DNA from: Imperialibacter sp. EC-SDR9
Lineage (GTDB): Bacteria > Bacteroidota > Bacteroidia > Cytophagales > Cyclobacteriaceae
Assembly (NCBI RefSeq): GCF_902498805.1
Contig: NZ_LR701581.1
Location: 1-64,000, forward strand
Direction: 5' to 3'
Length of the DNA: 64,000 nt
Shown in pieces: positions 54,010-62,599 of this stretch. Each line of letters begins with the position of its first letter. Positions within the stretch are counted from its first letter, which is position 1. The notes under the pieces were generated by a model that saw only the letters and a program-made list of their open reading frames with translations, was not told the origin of the DNA and did no database searches. The position numbers and the translations under genes were made by a program.

Positions 54010-54672
54010 GGAGTGAGGAGTTAAGAAGACGGAAGACCGGAGACGGAAGACGGAAGACCGGAGACGGAAGGTTCGTGGCAGAGAGACAGAAGACAAGAAA
54101 CAGACAGAGAAAGAAATTTATGTGAACTCATTTAAGCTAAAATGGAAGAAGCTCGATTCAAATTTGAGAAGCTGATTATCTGGCAAAAGGCGATGGATTT
54201 TGGCGAAGACATCTATAAAATTGCTCTACGGTTTCCAAAAGATGAAATTTACAATCTTAGCTCTCAAATAAGGCGGGCCAGCGATTCGATTGCTTTGAAT
54301 ATCTCTGAGGGGTCGATCGGTCAGTCAAATCTGGAACTCAAGAAGTTTACAGGCTATTCCATTAGATCTCTTGCTGAAGTGATTACTTGTCTTCATAAGG
54401 CAAAAAGAAGAAATTATATTTCGCAAGACGAGTTCAATGTACTTTATGATTTTTCTTTTAACCTCATGAATATGATGATTGCCTTTAGATCAAAAGTATC
54501 GTAGCTGCTTCCATTTCCCAATTGATAACATCGGGTATTACAGCCTTTCCTGTCTTCCGTCTTCTGTCTCCTAACCACTTACATCATTAAGCAAAGTCTC
54601 TCCCGTCTTCCAATCTCCCGTCAAATAATGTTGCCACTCCTATCTTCTGTCTTCCGTCTCCCGACTTCTGTC
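54010..54672. mobile_element. IVS-like element: four-helix ORF between opposed purine- and pyrimidine-rich arms
   Basis: Just after rhaM the plus strand is purine-rich (54010-54118), including a tandem 21-bp repeat GACGGAAGACCGGAGACGGAA at 54028-54048 and 54049-54069. After the ORF the strand is pyrimidine-rich (54545-54672), with motifs such as GTCTTCCGTCTTCTGTCTCC. The arms are complementary in character and could pair round the ORF, like a 23S rRNA intervening sequence. No rRNA sequence is adjacent, so mobility is inference. Confidence 0.45.
54142..54504 (+). CDS. Four-helix bundle protein (S23/IVP, bAvd-like)
   Basis: The 120-residue protein has the family pattern FEKLIIWQKAMDFGEDIYKI, then FPKDEIYNLSSQIRRASDSI, ALNISEGSIGQSNLELKKF and LAEVITCLHKAKRR, a four-helix bundle (TIGR02436). 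Such proteins are often encoded in intervening sequences of 23S rRNA genes and in many stand-alone sites in Bacteroidota; their function is unclear. The gene is enclosed by opposed purine- and pyrimidine-rich arms and interrupts the rhaM to oxidoreductase spacing. Start at ATG 54142. Confidence 0.9.
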   Translation: MEEARFKFEKLIIWQKAMDFGEDIYKIALRFPKDEIYNLSSQIRRASDSIALNISEGSIGQSNLELKKFTGYSIRSLAEVITCLHKAKRRNYISQDEFNVLYDFSFNLMNMMIAFRSKVS

Positions 54673-54703
54673 ACTATATTACGTTACACCCAACACCACC
54701 TAC

Positions 54704-55987
54704 ATGAACCCACTTAACAGACGATCCTTTCTCACCAAGTCGGCTGCTGGAGCCCTTGGCCTGACTATTCTCCCCAACTTTATCTCCAAAGCAGCTCCAA
54801 GCGATAAGCTGCGGGTAGCCCACATAGGCTTGGGAGGCATGGGCAACAACCATATGAACTGGTTTGCGAAGCTGCCTGACGTAGACATCGTGGCGCTGTG
54901 CGACGTAGATTCAGACCACCTTAACTCCACTTTCAAAATATTGCAAGGCCTGGTACCAAATACGAAAGCCAAGTTGTATGGTGACTTCCGCAAGATTCTC
55001 GACGATAAAGAAATAGACGCCATCAGCGTGGCTACGCCCGACCACTGGCATGCACAAATAGCCACGATGGCCTTTCAGGCCGGTAAGGATGTGTATGGCG
55101 AAAAGCCGCTCTCTTACGACATCGCCGAGGGGCAGATCATGCTGAAAACGCTGAAGAAAGAAAAGAAGATATTCCAGCTGGGTACGCAGATACATGCTGG
55201 CGACAACTACCATCGGGTGGCAGAGATCATCAAGTCGGGTGCGATTGGCGATGTGCATACCGTTCGCCTTTGGAAAACAGGCGGAGCCCCGGACATGGGC
55301 AATCCCAGCCCTTCCACTCCTCCGAGCACTTTCAACTACGACATGTGGCTTGGCCCGGCACCCAAAGTGCCCTATATCAAAGAAAGAACTCATTTCACTT
55401 ACAGGTACTTCCTTGACTATTCAGGTGGGGTTTTTGCAGATTTCTGGTGCCATATTGCCGACATTGTCTGGTGGTCGATTGAGCCAAAAGGATTGACTTC
55501 GGTGGCTGCCAAGGGCGAAAAGCCCGATGGTATTGCCGATGCACCGAAATGGCTGGATGCGGAAATGCAATTTGACGGGCTGAAACTCTACTGGACAACA
55601 GAGCCGCCTAATGTGCCAGGTGCTAAGGACAGAGGTATTGGCGCTTACTTTGAGGGCAGCAAGGGCACGCTGATTTGCGATTACGGCTCGATGGAGATAA
55701 CCATCAATGGAGAAACCGTGAAAGATATTCCGGAAGTGCCCAAAACTATTATTCGTTCTCCTGGTCACCAGCAAAACTTTGTGGATGCTGTGAAAGCACG
55801 CACGCAGCCTGAGTCTAACCTGGAATATGCCAGGGCCATGACGTTACCTATGCACCTGGCGTTAATTAGCTACAGGCTGGGAAGGCCGCTACAGTGGAAT
55901 GCTAAAAAAGAACAGTTCGTTGGTGACGCCGAAGCCAACGGCTATCTATCGAGAGAGTACAGGAAAGAGTGGAATTTTATAAAGTAA
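54704..55987 (+). CDS. Gfo/Idh/MocA family oxidoreductase, Tat-exported
   Basis: The 427-residue protein has a Tat signal (NRRSFLTKSAAGALGLTILP). It has a Rossmann fold (LRVAHIGLGGMGNNHMNWF, glycine-rich loop), the conserved EKP in DVYGEKPLSYDIAEGQ and the substrate domain FSGGVFADFWCHIAD-like segment DYSGGVFADFWCHIADIVWW. Members oxidise or rearrange sugars and related compounds with NAD(P). Exported forms are common in Bacteroidota and keep a bound cofactor. It follows esterase and rhaM, so action on a sugar is plausible. Confidence 0.9.
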   Translation: MNPLNRRSFLTKSAAGALGLTILPNFISKAAPSDKLRVAHIGLGGMGNNHMNWFAKLPDVDIVALCDVDSDHLNSTFKILQGLVPNTKAKLYGDFRKILDDKEIDAISVATPDHWHAQIATMAFQAGKDVYGEKPLSYDIAEGQIMLKTLKKEKKIFQLGTQIHAGDNYHRVAEIIKSGAIGDVHTVRLWKTGGAPDMGNPSPSTPPSTFNYDMWLGPAPKVPYIKERTHFTYRYFLDYSGGVFADFWCHIADIVWWSIEPKGLTSVAAKGEKPDGIADAPKWLDAEMQFDGLKLYWTTEPPNVPGAKDRGIGAYFEGSKGTLICDYGSMEITINGETVKDIPEVPKTIIRSPGHQQNFVDAVKARTQPESNLEYARAMTLPMHLALISYRLGRPLQWNAKKEQFVGDAEANGYLSREYRKEWNFIK

Positions 55988-56079
55988 ATGAGATCATACA
56001 TTAGCCGGTCATTGCGCCTGTCCGCCCACCGGCGAGAAACGAGCCAAATACTGTTGTTCTATGTCAGTGATCAATAAGC

Positions 56080-56134
56080 GAGTGTGGCAATCTGTCTATT
56101 AGGATTGCGGTATCTTGAACAGATTGCCACGCTC
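56080..56134. repeat. Inverted repeat (GAGTGTGGCAATCTGT type)
   Basis: GAGTGTGGCAATCTGT (56080-56095) pairs with ACAGATTGCCACGCTC (56119-56134), 15 of 16 positions, round a 23-base loop. Sequences of this GATTGCCACGCTC kind are dispersed in many Bacteroidota genomes, but only one copy lies in this window. It sits in the 264-bp gap before the Nif3-like gene, which also has TCATTGCGCCTGTCCGCCCA at 56008. Confidence 0.6.
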
Positions 56135-56251
56135 ATCTACATTTCTTCATAAGAGGAAGATCTGTTTATTCGCTCGCAATTACCGTGTATTAGGGAGCGT
56201 TGGGCAACCCATATTTCTTTGAACTGTCACCAATTGAAACAAGAACTTACC

Positions 56252-57157
56252 ATGAACACCAGAAGAACCTTCCTCAAAAACACCACCGCCTCGGTTGCAG
56301 GAGCTACTTTGCTCGGCACGGGTGCATTCACTGCCTGGGCCAACCCAGCCCCGGTGCAGGGCGACCTCACCATCCAGCAGGTCATCGATCAGATCATTGC
56401 TACGATCCCTGGTGGCAAATTGGATCAAACGGTGGATACGATTAAACAAGGCGATGGATCCCAAAAGTGCACTGGCGTGCTCACCACTTTTATGGACAAT
56501 GCCGAAGTGATAAAAAAAGCAGCCAGCCTGGGTGCCAACTTCATCATTAGCCATGAACCTACCTTCTACAACCACCTCGACAATACCGAATGGTTGGAAA
56601 GCGACCCAGTATACCAGTACAAGAAGAAGCTGATTGCCGACAATGGCATTGTGGTGTGGCGCTTTCATGACTACTGGCACCGCCACCGGCCTGATGGGAT
56701 TACCGAGGGTTTCCTTGAAGAAACCAACTGGAAGAAATACCAGAGCAAAGACAGCGAAAAATCCAATCTGCTGACCATACCCGGTGCCTCTGTGAAGGAT
56801 GTTGCCCTTGAGCTAAAGAAAAAACTGGATTTGAAGCGGCCATTTATTGTGGGCGATGCTTCCATGAAAGTGAGTAAAGTAGGACTGCGGCTCGGGGCTT
56901 CCGGCGGCACAAGCCAAATCAACATGCTGAGCAAAGAAGACATTGAGCTGCTGGTAGTGGGAGAGATCAACGAATGGGAAACAGCTGAGTATGTGCGGGA
57001 CGCCCAAACTGCTGGCATCCGCAAGGCCCTCATCATTTTAGGTCATCAGCGCAGCGAAGAGCCCGGCATGAAATACCTGGTGGGCTGGATGAACAAGAAG
57101 TTTCCTGGACTGAAGACGACTCACGTGGTGGCAGGAGATTCTTTTCAGACGGTTTAG
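56252..57157 (+). CDS. Nif3-like dinuclear metal center protein with Tat signal
   Basis: From ATG 56252 the protein is 301 residues. It starts with a twin-arginine signal (NTRRTFLKNTTASVAGATLL). The rest resembles the Nif3/YbgI family: CTGVLTTFMDNAEVIKKAAS, LGANFIISHEPTFYNHLDNT (metal-binding H-E), VWRFHDYWHRHRPDGITEGF, and near the end a GHQRSEEPGMKYLV motif. Family members have a dinuclear metal site and suggested hydrolase roles. A Tat signal on this fold is unusual. The gene follows the Tat-exported oxidoreductase but is separated by a 264-bp repeat-bearing gap. Confidence 0.8.
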   Translation: MNTRRTFLKNTTASVAGATLLGTGAFTAWANPAPVQGDLTIQQVIDQIIATIPGGKLDQTVDTIKQGDGSQKCTGVLTTFMDNAEVIKKAASLGANFIISHEPTFYNHLDNTEWLESDPVYQYKKKLIADNGIVVWRFHDYWHRHRPDGITEGFLEETNWKKYQSKDSEKSNLLTIPGASVKDVALELKKKLDLKRPFIVGDASMKVSKVGLRLGASGGTSQINMLSKEDIELLVVGEINEWETAEYVRDAQTAGIRKALIILGHQRSEEPGMKYLVGWMNKKFPGLKTTHVVAGDSFQTV

Positions 57158-57212
57158 CTTGAAAAGAATCAGAAAGTTGCCCTGGGCTAAGCCCTGACTA
57201 CCCCGCTCTTGC

Positions 57213-57665
57213 TCATGCTCCAAACTGGCGTAAGTGGTGGTCGGAGTGCTTGTAGGCAAAAATGCCAATTTGCTCTCTTGTCATTTCTCCAAAGAAATCG
57301 TGGATAAAGGCAGGGTTGTCAAAATGCTCATATTCGCCGATTCGTTCTACCCAGACCTTTTTTTGAAGCTCCACATCGCCGGTTTTGTCTTTTATCACAA
57401 AGTCCCGACCTGCCGGAATGTTTTTCTTCATTGGCTGGTCGTCTTTTACATTGCTGCGTAGCGCCATTTTACCAAAGATTCGCCCCAATAGCTCCTGCTT
57501 ATAAACCGGTTTGTGAGTGCCAAGTACCCACTCAGCCCACTTTGTAGAATGTTTCAACATTTGAAATACATTCATTTTGCCCCATTGAGCCACATTTGAG
57601 TCGGTAATTGTGTTAACCCTGCCGATTAATTCCGCCCTTACGTTTTCGTCAAATACAGTCTTCAT
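57213..57665 (-). CDS. DUF1569 (DinB-like) protein
   Basis: The 150-residue protein begins MKTVFDENVRAELIGRVNTI and has MNVFQMLKHSTKWAEWVLG, with a possible metal-binding histidine, and ends HSDHHLRQFGA with two further histidines. This matches DUF1569, a DinB/YfiT-like four-helix bundle probably binding a metal. The function is unknown. It lies six bases downstream of the stop of a glyoxalase-type gene and is probably transcribed with it. Confidence 0.88.
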   Translation of the reverse strand: MKTVFDENVRAELIGRVNTITDSNVAQWGKMNVFQMLKHSTKWAEWVLGTHKPVYKQELLGRIFGKMALRSNVKDDQPMKKNIPAGRDFVIKDKTGDVELQKKVWVERIGEYEHFDNPAFIHDFFGEMTREQIGIFAYKHSDHHLRQFGA

Positions 57666-57670
57666 ATCCG

Positions 57671-58099
57671 CTATTCGGTTTTAGTGAAGTTGCTCTTTGG
57701 CTGCAACGAGAACCAGTTGCCCGAGTCATCTTTGAACTGTGCTTCAACGCCATAAAACTCCTCGGTTGGCGCTTTCAGAAACTCCACTCCTTTGGATTTG
57801 AGCTCTTCGTAGGTGGCGTAAATGTCGTTGCATTCAAACACGCCATTGGCCAGTTTGCCTTTTTGCAAAAGCTCTAGCATGATATTGGCGGTTTCTTCCG
57901 GGTACATTTTACCCACCGTAATGGGGAACAGCACAATCTCCAGGTTCGGCTGGTCTGGTGGCGACACGGTGAGCCAACGGGTGTCCTTGCCCATGGGCAT
58001 GTCATCCACTACTTTAAAGCCAAGTTTGTTGGTGTAGAAATCGTAAGCGCTGTCCTGGTTACGGACAAAGATGGTGGTGTGTGAAAGTCTAGTGATCAT
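57671..58099 (-). CDS. Glyoxalase/bleomycin resistance (VOC) family protein
   Basis: The 142-residue protein has the VOC fold: TRLSHTTIFVRNQDSAYDFY (first metal-ligand histidine), then KVVDDMPMGKDTRWLTVSP and the second half VFECNDIYATYEELKSKGVE and FLKAPTEEFYGVEAQFKDDS, with the E of the final strand. Such proteins are small metal-dependent lyases, dioxygenases or antibiotic-binding proteins; the substrate is unknown. It is cotranscribed with the DUF1569 gene. Confidence 0.9.
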   Translation of the reverse strand: MITRLSHTTIFVRNQDSAYDFYTNKLGFKVVDDMPMGKDTRWLTVSPPDQPNLEIVLFPITVGKMYPEETANIMLELLQKGKLANGVFECNDIYATYEELKSKGVEFLKAPTEEFYGVEAQFKDDSGNWFSLQPKSNFTKTE

Positions 58100-58138
58100 A
58101 TTTTGCGTGTTGATGCTGACGCAAAATAAGGTAATAAA

Positions 58139-58591
58139 TCAGTCAGTCATTTCTCGAAAATTGCCATTCTCATCCCAACCGTTGTTGGAAATAAAGCATC
58201 CAGGCACAAACTTCAAAGGTGCCTTTTTTTTGGCTTTTTTTGCCGACTGTTGCTGTTTCAGAAAGACAGAAGGTGTGGATCCAGTCACTTTTTTGAACAA
58301 CCCACTGAAGGAGCTGAGACTTTCGAACCCAACCGACGTGCATGCCTCCGATACGGATTTGTCGGATTGTAAAAACTCTTTCGCTTTTTCTATTCGCACC
58401 GCCATCAGGTATTGGTTGGGTGTTTTGCCATAGACGTTCTTGAAAAGCCTGATGAAATGAAACTTGGAGAAATAAGCCTCATCAGCAATGTTGTCTACAT
58501 TGATAGGCTCGTGGTAGTTGTTGTCAATGAATAGCTTGGCTCGTACCACACGACGATACATATGCACTCCCGGATATTGTTCTGTTGTCAT
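58139..58591 (-). CDS. AraC-family transcriptional regulator, short form
   Basis: From ATG 58591 the protein is 150 residues. It consists mainly of the C-terminal AraC DNA-binding domain, with both helix-turn-helix motifs: INVDNIADEAYFSKFHFIRL and VSEACTSVGFESLSSFSGLF, and the KVTGSTPSVFL tail. No ligand-binding domain is present. It is 40 bases from the start of the VOC gene, in the same direction, and may regulate that gene or act elsewhere. Confidence 0.9.
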   Translation of the reverse strand: MTTEQYPGVHMYRRVVRAKLFIDNNYHEPINVDNIADEAYFSKFHFIRLFKNVYGKTPNQYLMAVRIEKAKEFLQSDKSVSEACTSVGFESLSSFSGLFKKVTGSTPSVFLKQQQSAKKAKKKAPLKFVPGCFISNNGWDENGNFREMTD

Positions 58592-58826
58592 CGCTGGGTT
58601 TTCGATGGTTAAAGTAACGGTTGGTGGTAGATGTAACAAACGATAGGGCGGAAAAGAGGAAGTTTACACCATTTCCCTCCTGAATTGGTATGAGCGTGCG
58701 GCTTAGGTAGATGTCAAGTGCCGTGTAAGTGGACAAATAGAAGGAGGGCCGTGGGCTATTCTTGGAGAGTTTTTTCGAATATGCATTTTTTCATACAATA
58801 TTTGCCCTCCAATTATCCCTTACCCA

Positions 58827-59510
58827 TTGAAAGACATCCACGGCCAGGCCATTGTTGACTACTACCAGGGCAAAGCATACAGCCCGCTAATGCTGCACAC
58901 TTCCTACGGAAGCTCGGAAGAGATGCCTGTGGAGGTTTTCTTCAGGGAAGAGGAAGACCTGAGCGTGCTCGACCTGCTTGCCTTGATTGAGTGCAAAGGT
59001 AAAGTACTCGATTTGGGTGCTGGTGCCGGTGTGCATTCACTTATTCTGGCCTCACGTGGGTTTGATGTTTACGCCCTGGAGAATTCACCGGGGTGTGTGG
59101 AGGTGATGAAGCAATCGGGAGTGAGGCAGGTAATCAGCGAGGACTACCGCACCCACAAAGGAAAGTACGATACAGTGTTGATGCTCATGAACGGATTGGG
59201 CCTGGCAGGCAAACTGGCGGGCGTGAAGCCACTGCTGGAGCAGTGCATGAAGCTGCTGAAGAAAGGCGGGCAAATTCTCGTCGATTCCTCAAACATAAGC
59301 TATCTCTACGAGTTGAGCATTCCCAAACCTGAGGGCTACTACGGCGAGATTAGCTACCAGTACGAATACCAAGGAGAGAAGGGCGACTGGTTCGACTGGG
59401 TGTATGTCGACCAGGAAACGCTCGCCAAGATTGGTGCGGAGATAGGTCTGGAGGTGGAGATATTGCATACTGACGAGAATGATCAGTATCTGGCGAGGAT
59501 CACTAAATAG
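58827..59510 (+). CDS. Class I SAM-dependent methyltransferase
   Basis: The 227-residue protein starts at a TTG (58827); no upstream ATG fits. It has a Rossmann-type core with motif I in KVLDLGAGAGVHSLILA, DVYALENSPGCVEVMKQSG (motif II acidic residue), and VLMLMNGLGLAGKL (motif IV). It is related to small-molecule methyltransferases of Bacteroidota; the substrate is unknown. The convergent gene ends at 59551. Confidence 0.88.
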   Translation: MKDIHGQAIVDYYQGKAYSPLMLHTSYGSSEEMPVEVFFREEEDLSVLDLLALIECKGKVLDLGAGAGVHSLILASRGFDVYALENSPGCVEVMKQSGVRQVISEDYRTHKGKYDTVLMLMNGLGLAGKLAGVKPLLEQCMKLLKKGGQILVDSSNISYLYELSIPKPEGYYGEISYQYEYQGEKGDWFDWVYVDQETLAKIGAEIGLEVEILHTDENDQYLARITK

Positions 59511-59550
59511 AGACAGACAAAGTTTGTGCCGACAATGGCCCGTGGTCGGA

Positions 59551-60135
59551 CTATTCCACCAAATCAAAGCCATTTTGCTTCAACACGTTGCTCAGGTAGG
59601 CGGTGTCTTCAATGACCTTGTTATAAATCCAGGTATAGTGGGTTTGGTTCCACATCAATTGCTTCGCCTCTTCTTCGCCAATCAGAATGGCCATACTCCT
59701 GTACTCCAGATAGCACACAATCAGGTGCAGGTAGGTGGAGTACTCGTCTCTGGCACCGGCAGCATTTTGATAAGGCACCTCTTTGTACTTTTTTTTGAAG
59801 GCATCAATAGCCGCCTTTTCTGCATCAGGGTTCTTTTCCACATACCAGTGTAACTGCTCGTGAACAAACGTGTCGAGGATGTCCGTTTTATCGCTGGAGC
59901 GAGTATTGAGCGTAAGCACGGGATGGCTGTGGGGGATGGCCATTTGTTCGATCACTACCTGGCGGGTAAATACCCACTGGCTAAGGTCATATTCCGATAG
60001 CACTTCTTGTAGCAGCCTGGCGGTAGCCTTCTCCCGGTCACTGTCGTTTTTCGTGGTGATTTCCACTTGTAGTGTTTGAGCCGATAACCCTGAGTAGCCG
60101 ACGACAAGTAGGAGGAACAGATACTTTTTCATCAT
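59551..60135 (-). CDS. Exported HExxH protein, putative metallopeptidase
   Basis: The 194-residue protein has a signal peptide (MMKKYLFLLLVVGYSGLSAQ). It contains a zinc-protease motif HEQLH (H92, E93, H96 in DTFVHEQLHWYVEKNPDA). A third ligand could come from the later AGARDEYSTYLHLIVCYLEY segment. No named family is recognised. It is therefore a candidate small periplasmic or secreted metalloprotease; the catalytic role is inferred from this motif only. ATG 60132 is an equally good start. Confidence 0.6.
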   Translation of the reverse strand: MMKKYLFLLLVVGYSGLSAQTLQVEITTKNDSDREKATARLLQEVLSEYDLSQWVFTRQVVIEQMAIPHSHPVLTLNTRSSDKTDILDTFVHEQLHWYVEKNPDAEKAAIDAFKKKYKEVPYQNAAGARDEYSTYLHLIVCYLEYRSMAILIGEEEAKQLMWNQTHYTWIYNKVIEDTAYLSNVLKQNGFDLVE

Positions 60136-60197
60136 TTTTTTTAGATCGAAGGTAAGGAGCGGTGATAAGTTTGTATTGGAAAAAACGGAAATGCCAC

Positions 60198-61016
60198 TTA
60201 CGAAAAGAGTTTTTCAGGGCTGGTGCCTACGAGCTTGTGGTAGTCAGAAATCATATGAGATTGGTCGTAATAACCTGAAGCATGGGCAATACTGGCCCAG
60301 TTCTGCTGATGATTGTTTTGGAGCAGTGAAGAGGTAAACCGGTCAATTTGTGTGATCATTTTTGGCGAATGCCCCACATGCATCCTTAGAAGGCTCCTCA
60401 GATGCCGGTCAGAGTACCCCAGTTTTTTTGCTGCCACATCCAGCTGAGGCTTGTTCGGATGATCGCTGTAACTGTTATAGAAGGCACTCACGACTGGATG
60501 GATGATGGTTGCACTTTCAGATGCTCGAAGCAGGAATGTCTCAAGACGCCCAACAAAACCCGACAAATCATGCTGCAGCGCATACCTGGTTAATGCTTCG
60601 TATGCACTCTCGTCATAGGCTTTCAGAATATAGCTCGCTTCGCTGGACGAGTCTGTCAATTCGCTGAGAGGGGGCTTCACGAATGGGGCCATTCCGCCTG
60701 GCCGAAATGAACAAATGAAGGTAAAAAGGCGATTTTGCCGACTGATCATCTTGTGACGGGATCGTGGGCCTACCACCGCCCATTTGGCCGATACTGTGTT
60801 GCCTTTCTCAAATAGGTAGAAGATCAGGTGAGCGGAGCTGTCTGGAAGGATATACCACTGAGCAGATGTAGGGCATTGGCCTTCTTGCTGTAGCACAAAA
60901 TAGTTGCTGATAAGGTGCTGCAATGGCTGACAAGGGGAGATAGTCTCCCGATTGAGCTGGATCGATTCTCTCCAGAGCTCGTGCATGAACCGATCATATA
61001 TTAGCCTTTGCGACAT
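60198..61016 (-). CDS. AraC-family transcriptional regulator
   Basis: The 272-residue protein has an N-terminal sensing domain with beta-strand-like segments (PCQPLQHLISNYFVLQQEGQ, SAHLIFYLFEKGNTVSAKWA) and a C-terminal AraC DNA-binding domain with LDVAAKKLGYSDRHLRSLLR and IAHASGYYDQSHMISDYHKL. It resembles DUF6597-type AraC regulators of Bacteroidota. No direct target can be named. It starts at ATG 61016. Confidence 0.88.
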   Translation of the reverse strand: MSQRLIYDRFMHELWRESIQLNRETISPCQPLQHLISNYFVLQQEGQCPTSAQWYILPDSSAHLIFYLFEKGNTVSAKWAVVGPRSRHKMISRQNRLFTFICSFRPGGMAPFVKPPLSELTDSSSEASYILKAYDESAYEALTRYALQHDLSGFVGRLETFLLRASESATIIHPVVSAFYNSYSDHPNKPQLDVAAKKLGYSDRHLRSLLRMHVGHSPKMITQIDRFTSSLLQNNHQQNWASIAHASGYYDQSHMISDYHKLVGTSPEKLFS

Positions 61017-61195
61017 TTACGTTTTTTCGCAACCATCAGGGTCTTTCTACGCTTGAGAGCTTGCCGATGTTTAAATAGGGACAAACCTCCAGGGCTACTC
61101 CCTTACTTTGGACAATGATCGGCGGCATTTTTCTGAAATGAAGAAGCAGAATTGACCAGCGCCAAAGGCTACCCTTGACAGGATACCATTTTTTA

Positions 61196-62461
61196 TTAGA
61201 AATTGAGCTTCAAAAGATATACTTGCCGACCTCCAGAGTGTGTAGAGTTGAACCCTATCAAATCACCGCTGGGGCTCCACCGACAATGTATATCGCATCT
61301 CCAGTTGCCGGTGTAGGCTTCTGGCTCAGTGAATCGGCCAATAGGCAGTACAGCTTCGGTTGTCATGTCCATCAGGTAAATTTTCTGTTCCCTGTTTTTG
61401 GAAGGATAGGTGTCGGTCACCATCCAGCGGCCATCGGGTGAAAACGTGCCATGGCCATCGTAATCAAGCAGCCCGTTGCCAAGCCTTTTGTAATCTTGCT
61501 GACCCACGGTGAATAGGATGTGTGCATACTGCACGGCGTCATAGCTTGCTGTGATCATCAATTCATCGTCGTTGAGCCAGTCGAAATGAGAGCCGCCCCA
61601 GCCATCCGGGAAGCTGCGTTGAATGTTGGAACCGTCGATATTGACTGTCAGGGCGGATGTGTTCCAGTTGGGTAAGGTGCGGGCCAGCCAGAATACTTTG
61701 GTGCCGCTTTTATTGAAAAGGGTGTGGTTGAAATACAAGAGATCCTCGTCTTTGAATTCGTGCACTATTCCCTTCACGTCATTGATCGATACGATCAACT
61801 TCGATTTCCCCGTTGCCAGGTCGATAAGGAATAGTCCATCGTCTTCAGGTATCTGAACATCTTTTTGCGCATCCTGGCCCTCTCCAGCGTAACCGTATGC
61901 TTTTCTCGTGATGCTTAACCGGGAAAAATTGATGCTGATCGCCTTCGTGCCGTCGAGCGACACAGCGCTAACCGGCCGGTCTATTTGCCTGATTTCCTGT
62001 TTGGTATGAACGTTCAAAATCACCGACACATACTTCCCTTCCCTCAGGTCGTTGTAAATGATTAATGAGTCGGGGGAGGTGCCCAGCCAGTGCGCCATAC
62101 AGCCCTGCTGAAAATTCCATGCTCGTGTTTTCGCTAAGGCAATGAACTCGTGGGTATCGAGGTCAACGAGCCCGAGGGTAGCAGTGTCCGTCTCGGTAGG
62201 TATCTGATACTTGAGGTCAGTTTCCAGCACAGTCACATATTTCTGTGACCTGCTGAAAGAATTGATACCATAGTAGCTGGCAAATAAATGCTCCTTGTCG
62301 CCGCCGGTGATTTGGATAGGCTCGCTGACGGTTGGGAAGGAAACGTGAATACCTTTATCCGTTGGCGATTCTCGGTCGGCAGACCGTTCTTTATCGGTTT
62401 TGCCACTGCACGATGTGAGAGCGATAGCAACTATGAAAAATAGGAGAGAGGTGTTGTTCAT
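61196..62461 (-). CDS. Beta-propeller lipoprotein, oligogalacturonate lyase-like
   Basis: The 421-residue protein has a lipoprotein signal (cysteine 18 in FIVAIALTSCSGKTDKE). It is built of repeated beta-blades, with WD40/PD40-type strands such as GSHFDWLNDDELMITASYD and, near the C-terminus, DYDGHGTFSPDGRWMVTDTY and DIHCRWSPSGDLIGFNSTH. The last segment strongly recalls oligogalacturonate lyases, whose catalytic and Mn-binding histidines lie in this region. It may act on pectin fragments, but could also be a non-catalytic TolB-like propeller. Confidence 0.72.
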   Translation of the reverse strand: MNNTSLLFFIVAIALTSCSGKTDKERSADRESPTDKGIHVSFPTVSEPIQITGGDKEHLFASYYGINSFSRSQKYVTVLETDLKYQIPTETDTATLGLVDLDTHEFIALAKTRAWNFQQGCMAHWLGTSPDSLIIYNDLREGKYVSVILNVHTKQEIRQIDRPVSAVSLDGTKAISINFSRLSITRKAYGYAGEGQDAQKDVQIPEDDGLFLIDLATGKSKLIVSINDVKGIVHEFKDEDLLYFNHTLFNKSGTKVFWLARTLPNWNTSALTVNIDGSNIQRSFPDGWGGSHFDWLNDDELMITASYDAVQYAHILFTVGQQDYKRLGNGLLDYDGHGTFSPDGRWMVTDTYPSKNREQKIYLMDMTTEAVLPIGRFTEPEAYTGNWRCDIHCRWSPSGDLIGFNSTHSGGRQVYLLKLNF

Positions 62462-62599
62462 TGCTGTTTTTAATAAATGTGCTGCAAGTCAGCGTATAAG
62501 CTAGTGGTTTTTGGAGAGAAAACCCACGGACAAAACCAGGTCAGTCCCCGACAGACCGTTTCCGGTATACTATTGCTGCCCTGTTACCGGGCGATGGGG

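Noticed and set aside
54028-54069. Short direct repeats as CRISPR or minisatellite within a gene
   Set aside because: Only two 21-bp copies without spacers in a purine-rich stretch after rhaM; treated as part of the four-helix element arm.
57177-57200. GGGCT/AGCCC hairpin between convergent genes as a terminator
   Set aside because: Stem is only five bases with almost no loop and no T-run.
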